Source: Apoda limacodes (taxonomy: Eukaryota; Arthropoda; Insecta; Lepidoptera; Limacodidae). Taken from it: a stretch of DNA of 64,000 bases. The DNA is taken from NCBI GenBank assembly GCA_946406115.1, contig OX291544.1, positions 33,497,521-33,561,520 of the forward strand, given 5' to 3'. Positions 56,507-64,000 of this stretch are shown piece after piece. A program made the position numbers and the translations under genes. The notes under the pieces were generated by a model. It was not told the DNA's origin. It searched no databases and worked only from the letters and a program-made list of their open reading frames with translations. How positions within the stretch are numbered: position 1 is the first letter of the stretch; every line of letters starts with the position of its first letter.

Positions 56507-56690
56507 TGTGTGCCCCATTACAAACGTGAGAGGTGGTGAGCCTATTGCCGAGCCAGGCACAAACCAAACTCTAAACAGAAAACTTTAAAAATAACAATTT
56601 GTAACAATTACCGGGAATCGAACCCGGGATTTTTGACATGGCAGCCGCACGCTCTACCACTGCACCACTCGGTACTTGTATCTTGACGCA
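56507..56690 (-). mobile_element. tRNA-like SINE, minus strand
   Basis: On the minus strand an A box (TGGTGCAGTGG, 56,667-56,657) and B box (GGTTCGATTCC, 56,624-56,614) stand at tRNA spacing, with a GCC triplet in anticodon position as in tRNA-Gly. The T arm pairs well (CCGGG/CCCGG) but the acceptor ends (TACCGAG and TAATTGT) do not, so it is a SINE head or tRNA pseudogene. The following about 100 bases (GGTGGTGAGCCTATTGCCGA on plus) may be its body. Confidence 0.68.
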
Positions 56691-58496
56691 AATTAGTATA
56701 CAATTTTGTGTACCTATTTCTTTACATTGATATATAAAAAAATAATTTAAAGTAATTTAGTTGCATAGTGCAAATAATATGACTAGAAGGTCATTAGTAG
56801 ATACAATTAAATAATTTATTAAGTAAATAGTAACAATCAAAGTAAGTGACTTCTGGCAGATTTGCATCAAGGTTTGGTGCCCCTACCCGTCAGTAATAGT
56901 CGATACTTGTAAGAAGGAAGTATTAAAGTCGTACAAGTAACCCCAGGGTGCGGCGCGGGGGATGCACGCGCGCTTTAAATACATCCGATAAAAACTAAAC
57001 GACACCCCTCGATCCGACACAAAAAAACGTTACCCCTACGCAAACGAAAATAGAAACGTCCATAAAGGAAAATTTATCCGCAAATTAATTTGTAACGCTA
57101 CCGAATAAAAAGTAAGGTATCTTATATACGTTGAGCGCAGTTTCGATTTCATTAATTTTCATTAGGTATGTAATTAATTAAGCATTTGATCAGTTCTCAT
57201 ATTTGTATTTTGCAACTCGACCGGATCATTAGGTCGCGTCGCTAATAAACTTCATTAATTAACAACATTACCTAATCACGTGGTAATTCCGTCGTCGTTA
57301 CGGCGGCTCGTGGCGTCGAGAAGTGCTCGGCTCCTTAACACCAATGTCGACAATACTGCGGCGTCACAATGTTACCTAACCACACTTAATTATTATTATT
57401 ATTTCAATGTATATTAGACAATGCCTATATTTATTAGTAACAATTCGTAGTTATATTGTTTTCTTAAAAAATTTATACGAGAACATTTTATTTTAAATGT
57501 TTTTAAACTCAGCTACAGTGCTGTCTTTTTCATAACGTTTGAACAACGTCAATATCTAATATGATTGCGTGCCTAGTGTTATCGAGGTTGTAAATAACTG
57601 CAGTGGATCCCCGCGCAGTACTGGGGAGATTATTTATTTATTAAAGCTTCATGATCGATGATTTTGACCGAATTACTCCGAAGTCGAGTGGTCGTTAGTC
57701 GGCGGCAGTCGTCGGTAGTCGATGGTAGTCGGCGGTAGTCGACTAGCCGGTCGTCGCCTTTACCTTCACACGTGACCTTTACGGTATACTAGAGAATGAT
57801 ATTTTATCAAAGAAATAGGTAACATTTAGCGTTAATGTAGTAAAATGTGAAGGTTGTGTTTCGTCAAGGCTGGACGATTAGACCTAGTTTAAAAATTGAG
57901 ATGGTATTAAGTGGCTTTAATGTACTCAAATGTCAATCTAATTTACATATCTAATGGTCACGTAAAAAGTTTAAATTCGACATCGTGAATCTTACCGTGA
58001 CCCCGTGGATCCTTTTGATAAGTCGGATCTCATTTTCTCGTCTAATTACAAAATCTTTCCTCTTTAAATAGGTGGTAATTAATCTCGGGCCCCCCTCGCT
58101 CCCCGCGCCCCCCAAGCACCCCACGCCCCACATCTCCAAGGTGAACTAACCGTCCTTGAAATGGTTATTTTTTAAAGTTCCCTGTTGTAAGCTGCGGCAG
58201 CTCGAGCGGAATCAGACGAGGGGGTTTAGATTTAGGGCCAATCTCAGACAAGCTTACGTTTTATATTGATTGTAACTTTGTCTTTGTACACATCGTTAAC
58301 GAAGATGGTTAACTAAGTATTCCGTTTGTAATTTTGTTCAGTTTTAATTATGAAATTTTTTATGAATATATATTTTTTTTTTAGTTAGTAGTTTAGTGTT
58401 ACCCACTTTTTAGATTTACGAGAAAACATAATTTGCAATTGATAATGATGATGATGTATTTTGTATGAATAAGTATTTATAAGTACTTTAAATTCG
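56691..58496. other. No gene; several GC-richer islands
   Basis: Islands at about 56,930-57,010, 57,220-57,370 and 58,080-58,140 (C-rich) stand in AT-rich DNA. GTCG(G/T)(T/C)AGTCG-type near-repeats occupy about 57,690-57,750. The minus frame near 58,139-57,951 is compositional. Confidence 0.4.
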
Positions 58497-58612
58497 GTAT
58501 CGCCACGCCACAGTCAACTTACATTCAGTATCGCCACGCCACAGTCAACTTACATTCAGTATCGCCACGCCATAGTCAACTTACATTCAGTATCGCCACG
58601 CCACAGTGAACT
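58497..58612. repeat. 31-bp tandem array, 4 copies
   Basis: GTATCGCCACGCCACAGTCA plus ACTTACATTCA starts at 58,497, 58,528, 58,559 and 58,590. The sequence is unrelated to the other 31-bp arrays. Confidence 0.95.
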
Positions 58613-59301
58613 TAGAGGCAAACGTTTCTTGTATTTACCTACAATTTAGTTAGTACTTAGTGTAAGTGTACAAGTTGCGGCTGGGCGACAACAATTGTAA
58701 CCAAAAACCTGGACGACATTTCCTGACATGCGAGGGACGCGAAACTTTTTTGTTTGTGTTCCTAACATCTGGCAGGAAACACAAACACAAACACAAACAC
58801 AAAGGGGCATTTAAATAAAAAATATATAAAATAATTATTATTAAATATATTGAATTCAATTCTCAAATAAAGTCAGTCATTTATTAGGTTTATCGCATAT
58901 AAATATTGTCAGGCATATTGATAATATGCATGTTTTATTTATGTTTACAATGTTAAGGTGCTCTCTGACATCTAACGTTTGGCTTGTCGACACTCGACAG
59001 TGACGTATGCTCTCGTCCGCGGTACCGCTAACTCAAACCAGTAATTAACATCTAAAAAGTTATTTACAGCTCGCAAATTGATGTCAATTAGCGCCTCGTC
59101 GCTGCCTCCGCTCCGCACTGACCACGTTTTATGGTATTTAAATCCATATCTTATCTGGATTCGTGGAATTTTTTAATCACTTGGAAGGCCATTTTCGAAA
59201 AAAAAAAGTTTGATTTCAATATTTCTAAAAAAAATTGTCTACCATGACATTATGTATTTCCGCATACCGACTTGACTAGAGCAAATCGGTAATAAGTAGG
59301 T
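58613..59301. other. No gene; short CAAACA repeat and GC patch
   Basis: ACACAAACACAAACACAAAC repeats at about 58,777-58,802. 58,960-59,130 is GC-richer (CTCGTCCGCGGTACCGCTAA) without a frame. Confidence 0.45.
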
Positions 59302-59700
59302 ATTGTTCAGATTAACATTATATATGTGACTATATATTGTTTAATCATTATACCTGTGACCATAATATTGTTTAAACATTATACCTGTGACTATAACATT
59401 GTTGAAGCATTATACTTGTGACCATAATATTGTTTGAACATTATACCTGTGACTATAACATTGTTGAGGCATTATACTTGTGACTGTAATATTGTTTGAA
59501 CATTATACCTGTGACTATAACATTGTTGAGGCATTATACCTGTGACTGTAATATTGTTTAAACATTATACCTGTGACTATAACATTGTTGAAGCATTAAA
59601 CTTGTGACCATTATATTGTTTGAACATTATACCTGTGACTATAACATTGTTGAGGCATTATACCTGTGACTATAATATTGTTTAAACATTGTACCTGTTC
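59302..59700. repeat. 31-bp tandem array with 62-bp alternation
   Basis: ATTGTTTAAACATTATACCT-type units repeat every 31 bases from about 59,336. Two unit types alternate over much of the array: one with GTTGA(A/G)GC...ACTTGTGACC and one with GTTT(G/A)AAC...ACCTGTGACT. About 12 units are present, ending before the SINE. Confidence 0.94.
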
Positions 59701-59771
59701 AACTAAACTAAGTACGAGTATATACAAATATGCAAAAAACTTTCGCATTAGTGGGTCAATAAAATACATTC

Positions 59772-60003
59772 CTCGCAGCCTAGTTGGTAGTGTGGCCAGC
59801 TGCTGTGCAGAGGGTGTGGGTTCGATTCCCGCACTGGACAAATATTAATATATAAACATTTGTGAATGTAATAGTCTGGGTGTATGTAAATATGATATGT
59901 ATGTATTTACAAAAAAAAGTAATTATATATGTACCTATTTGTATCCGTTGTCTGGTATCCATAACACAAGCTTTGCTTGCAGACGGCGCTGTGTAATGTC
60001 CAA
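59772..60003 (+). mobile_element. tRNA-derived SINE
   Basis: A-box-like CAGCCTAGTTGG (59,776-59,787) and B box GGTTCGATTCC (59,819-59,829) are followed by the tail TTTGTATCCGTTGTCTGGTA (59,939-59,958) and GGCGCTGTGTAATGTCC. The tail matches the 5.4-kb SINE, and the TTGTGAATGTAATAGTCTGG body is longer here. Confidence 0.88.
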
Positions 60004-60915
60004 TTAAATTTAATATTTAATCTAATTTAACATAATACATAAAATATTAACCTACCTTAAAACACCATTACAAAAAAAAGAAAGATCCCCTTTGATCCCA
60101 TTAAGGCATAAATTTTTTTCAAAGTTAAAAATCAGTTTCTTACAAATATCTACCAAACCGTAAGCTTTATTTATTAGGGACTTTTGATATTTTATTTAGT
60201 CAAGGTAAACCAATGTACCAGTTTTTGGGTCTGATCATTATTCTAAAGTTGGATGTCTATTTTGACTGGACTATCGCGACCATATATACTATTAATTCGC
60301 TTGGATTTATATTGACTACATTTTGTACGTATATAAAATTTGCATAAAAATGAGTTACAATGAAAATTACAATACAATATTTATGTGTAACTGTTGACGC
60401 GTGTTGATATTGTGTTGATGATATTCTGTCAAAAATTATAGGGAATAATGGCTCTAAGAAATAAATATTAGCTATAAATGAAAGTGGCAAAGTGTGCTGA
60501 CATAATAAAAGTAAAATAGTGCAAATGTAACAACTGGATCGATGACAGTAAGGTTGGATGCGATTAGTCGCGTGCATTCCAAAGGCCTACATTCCGCCGG
60601 CGCGCGGCGAGGCGACATGTGATGCAGGAAGTGGCCGCCATTGCAGCCCGGTACCAACCGACGTTCTTTGTTACGTACATTTGTATCTGTACTTATATAT
60701 CCATCTGCCAGTCATAGCAACTCAGAAATACCTAGCTGGAAATATAATGGGCACAGAAAATATATGATTTCACCGTGAGTATATGTCGCAGGGAGACGGG
60801 CAAATCCGTATTTTGACCAAAATCCTGGGGATTCTTGATTTTCCCATATCCCTGTGACGTATATACGAAATATATACCAGTGTGATGAAATCTTAATTTA
60901 TAACAATGAAATAAA
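60004..60915. other. No gene; one CpG-rich patch
   Basis: 60,555-60,660 is CpG-rich (CCGCCGGCGCGCGGCGAGGC); frames crossing it on both strands have no recognisable content. The rest is AT-rich. Confidence 0.45.
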
Positions 60916-60924
60916 ATGTAGTGA

Positions 60925-61040
60925 AGTAGCTGGATGCGGACGGGAGAGGACCGCGAGATGTGGCGCGCGCGTCATGGAGGAGGCTTGTCTCTAGCAGTGG
61001 ACTACAATATGTAAGCTGATATAACGATCATGATGAAATA
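60925..61040 (+). mobile_element. LINE C-terminal end (RTE-like)
   Basis: The plus strand reads across small frame breaks as a W/R-rich end including RDVARVMEEACL and LQQWTT (GCGCGCGTCATGGAGGAGGC near 60,967), then stops and a GATCATGATGA tail. This agrees with the C-terminus of RTE-type and similar LINE proteins. Only about 35 codons remain. Confidence 0.5.
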
Positions 61041-61204
61041 CAGTGAATTTCTTGGGAGTAGACTAAAGCCTCAGTTATCCATACAAACGTATTATATCTT
61101 AGTTTCAGATAAAAAAATATAATATTTATGATTGAAATCGATATTTAAAATTATTTTAAAAATGATGAAAAACGTGCTGGTTATGTAAGTACATATATGT
61201 AGGT

Positions 61205-61390
61205 TATGTTGCTTTTTTTTCCTAAATTTGTTTTAGTGTAGCGTTTTTTTTTCTGACTGACTGACAACTGCAGTTGGCTGATGCAGCCATTACTGCTCCA
61301 TTGGGCTTCCAGCATTTAAGCCAACCTCTTCACTATGTATATGTACGACCCAATCATCCCTGTAGAGCGAAAATTAACTAAGTGACACTT
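61205..61390. repeat. Repeat copy sharing motifs with 62.49-62.59 kb
   Basis: ACCTCTTCACTATGTATATG plus TACGACCC (from 61,325) recurs directly at about 62,551. TGTAGAGCGAAAATTAACTA (61,359-61,378) is inverted at 62,489-62,508. Both motif types thus occur in both places but in different relative orientation. Confidence 0.75.
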
Positions 61391-61404
61391 ATAACTAAAA
61401 TGAG

Positions 61405-61735
61405 TTTTGATTATCACTCTGTTTACATATCTGGGCGGGTGAACCCGGATACCAGCTAAGCCCTATTAACTCGGTTCAACGACGGGCTGTGAGAATCGTT
61501 GACAATCCCAAACTCACAAGCCGTTAAGTTTGAGGAGACAGTGTGTGTTCTACCGCTTTTATAATGGAAGGTGTTCTGAAGAATTCTTCAAAATAATGCC
61601 TAAGACTACTTTCTACGATCTTACCGCTCGCCATCGTCAGGGAATCCTCACACCTTGGAACCTAAATGGTCACGTACAGTGCAGTTACAGAGAAAGTTTA
61701 ACGCTTAGGTTGTGGAATAATCTCCCTGCCTAATT
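61405..61735 (+). mobile_element. LINE C-terminal fragment
   Basis: Plus-strand reading gives INSVQRRAVRIVDNPKLTS, then after frame changes FYNGRCSEEFFKIMPKTTFY, DLTARHRQGI, LNGHVQCSYRE and LRLWNNLPA with a stop. It is the 23.7-kb family's C-terminal region in plus orientation. It is truncated at the 5' side and breaks frame near 61,525. Confidence 0.87.
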
Positions 61736-62486
61736 TTTTTAAAAAAAATTATAAAACATTCTAAGAAGTTGATAATCATACAGACGAACGTAAAAGAAAC
61801 AGAGACGCCATTACCTTAAAACAGTTTATTATTCTTCGGCTTATTTCAGTGTACTTCCTATTTCGGAGGCCGAGAAGTAAAACCTTATAGATCTTTATAC
61901 TGAAGGAAATAAACCCTTGAGCCCCCTTGAGTTACATCCGTTGTACCATTCCCTACTTACTTCCAATACTGCAGTAGATAAAATAGGCGAACCAGATGTT
62001 ACTAATGAATAATATTTCGATGAAACTGTTCTTTTATAATTTTTATATCATTTTGTAACAGTTTTTAATAAAGCTCATGTTTGATTTTATTTTCTTTATA
62101 TTACTATCAATTAAAACAGGCGAAATTAAAAGTTTAAATTTGACTTATTAAAAAAGGTTGACCACTCAAGGTACGAAAATTAGATTTGAACCGAAAAAAA
62201 GCAAAATGTCATTAACATGCCTTAATAACCATTATAGTGAAGCAAATTTTAAGCAATATTACAATGAAGGAACTTACATAAGCTAAAAATTCTAAATTAT
62301 AACATTTCATGAGGGTAAAAACTAACTAACTTGTATTTGAATAAATTACTCCAAATCAAAAAGGTTTTCCTAAAATCTGATTTCACCAGATAAAAAAAAA
62401 CAGGTAATTGCGATACAAAACCATTAAAAATTACTAAGAAACACCAAATTTAAAAGTTTTTTCTTTTTTTTTAAAGTCACTATTTG
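61736..62486. other. No gene recognised
   Basis: AT-rich sequence with one imperfect dyad (CGGAGGCCGAGAAG near 61,865). No frame or known repeat. Confidence 0.5.
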
Positions 62487-62590
62487 TAAGTTAATTTTCG
62501 CTCTACGGGGACGCGATTTATCTTTTGTTTTATTGTAGCGTTTAGGGCAACCTCTTCATTATGTATATGTCCGACCCGATTTATCTTTTG
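62487..62590. repeat. Second copy of the 61.2-kb repeat motifs
   Basis: AGTTAATTTTCGCTCTACGG is the reverse complement of the motif at 61.36 kb, and AACCTCTTCATTATGTATAT plus GTCCGACCC is a direct match to 61.32 kb. Confidence 0.75.
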
Positions 62591-63510
62591 GACATATCTA
62601 TAAAAATATGGGCAGACATAAATTAGATTAGACAGCACTTACTAAATATATTGTAATTTATTGCATATTTCAAAATTCACCAACAAAATGAAATTTATCA
62701 ATACATATAAGTTGAGCAAGGGAATCAAGGAAGATATAAACAGTGCATACACTATCGTAAACAGATGTGAAAGTTAATAAATATCATCGTGAATAAGTCA
62801 AAGGTAAGGATGCGGGACCAATTTGTGTGGCGGGCGGCGCGCCGTGGGAGAAGAGCTGACGGGCCTCGTTAGCCAGGACTTATGTCGCGCCCGGCGCCCG
62901 GCCAGAACGCTGCCCAACGCTGGGCACAAGGTGTAACAGAACAGTCCTCACTCAATGATTTAATTTTTTTTCATTGTTTTTCAATTACATTTTATTACCT
63001 ACCTAGATATTTTATCTAGTTTCGCCTTTTCTACGTTTTCTTAATCACATAAGTAATGTTGTATTGTGTTGTTGTTGCGTGGACATGAACTAGGTATTTG
63101 AATTTTTTTTGAGTAAAACAGAATGGAATATATACAATTATTGTGTAGGAAAAGGTGCTGAATTTTGATGACAACATTAGATTCTTAGAGCGAGGCGCAC
63201 GCAGGAGTCCTTCAAACTATCCTACGCCAGGTGTACCTAGACAATTATTTATTGCGTTCCGTGGGCACACATATTTATAGCTTAGGCCTTTAGTTCTGCA
63301 GACCAGACCAAGCGACACTATATTTTAATTACTTCGAACTTTAAATTATAAATTTAGAATATACTCTAATAAAACATAAATTTGAACCTTATAAATTTAG
63401 ATCCATTCTGATTTCTTTTGATTTGATTAAAAGCAAAACTGTCTTATTGAAACCTCTTCTAACAGCTAATTTAATTAAAGTTTCTTTGAGTGTTATCTAT
63501 AGTTTTGTAC

Positions 63511-63513
<3 letters not shown>
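62591..63513. other. No gene; one CpG-rich patch
   Basis: 62,815-62,945 is very GC-rich (GGCGGGCGGCGCGCCGTGGG; GCCCGGCGCCCGGCCAGAAC) within AT-rich DNA. No frame is supported. Confidence 0.45.

Positions 63514-63554
<41 letters not shown>
63514..63554. repeat. (TG)n microsatellite
   Basis: About 20 uninterrupted TG dinucleotides. Confidence 0.98.
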
Positions 63555-63557
<3 letters not shown>

Positions 63558-64000
63558 ACCTCCACATTCTTCAGAAATCCTATCCCCATAAATAGATAAA
63601 GAGAATCGCTATTATCAAAAACTAAGTTATTTTTAGTAAATATAAAGGTACATGAATCTGCAACTATATAAAAGGAAATTGTCCTGATTAGCTATACACA
63701 CAGCCTTAAGTCAATGAACTAAAAACATAACATTTGAACATTAGTTTTATTTATCCTCATGGTCTGTTGGTTCCACTGATGGGCCCAGTAGGATTTTCAA
63801 GTTCTCGTGGTTCGACTACTCAATACGGGTGGAGCATTCACACACTTACGGTTCTCTTCTATCGCCCAGTCCACCTGCGTAGTTTCTTTTAGTTTTGTAG
63901 TATTTTTGGGTTTTTCCCTTTTTTTCTTCTTTATTCACAAATTCAATATGCACAAAAAACAATATTCACAAATCCTTATAGCTCCACCCGTAATAAGTAG
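63555..64000. other. No gene recognised
   Basis: Nothing recognisable up to the window edge. Confidence 0.5.

Noticed and set aside
53375..59700. CRISPR-like arrays with about 31-bp repeats
   Set aside because: Units are directly adjacent with no spacers, and the window is eukaryotic. They are minisatellites.

Overview
This window looks like AT-rich nuclear DNA of an insect, most probably a moth or butterfly (Lepidoptera). The call rests on the many decayed non-LTR retrotransposons (LINEs) and tRNA-derived SINEs whose protein and terminal motifs I recognise from lepidopteran genomes, the lack of long ORFs, and abundant simple and tandem repeats. No intact host protein-coding gene can be supported. 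Most open frames are under 120 codons; many lie inside repeats or lack an ATG start. The window reads as an intergenic or intronic stretch shaped by transposon insertion, decay and local duplication.

Layout: 1-6.2 kb holds a reverse-transcriptase (RT) LINE remnant on the minus strand, a SINE, and a plus-strand remnant of a different LINE C-terminus with a Cys/His motif. 6.2-9.7 kb is AT-rich and featureless. 9.7-12.2 kb has a 38-bp tandem array and an interrupted interspersed repeat flanked by a short direct repeat. 15.5-17.1 kb has an RT remnant with destroyed catalytic motif and a 61-bp minisatellite. 17.7-19.2 kb is a segment bounded by about 180-bp direct repeats. 20-24.5 kb holds a SINE, two candidate MITEs, a GAGT microsatellite, two adjacent copies of one repeat (one carrying a 304-bp TG...CA insertion) and a LINE 3' half. 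26-31.8 kb has further repeats, a possible tyrosine-recombinase N-terminus and a 32-bp higher-order array.

32.475-39.273 kb is the most striking structure: a head-to-tail tandem duplication of a 3.4-kb unit, with four differences seen. Each unit carries a fold-back element, a 69-codon ORF followed by a poly(A) signal, and a 5'-truncated LINE. 40 kb has four 25-bp repeats resembling the 5S rRNA internal promoter, next to a LINE RNase H/Cys-His tail. 43-64 kb mixes LINE fragments, interspersed repeats, several minisatellites with periods of 19-31 bp, two more SINEs, and CpG-richer blocks that could be regulatory or conserved DNA.

The recognisable proteins are retrotransposon RT, RNase H and C-terminal regions, all broken, so no pathway or operon can be described. 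The best host-gene candidates are the small ORF duplicated at 33,948 and 37,348 and the minus-strand ORF at 44,199-43,987; both need outside evidence. I did not find a convincing new biological system. The findings list structural observations worth checking. Family names come from recalled motifs and were not searched.
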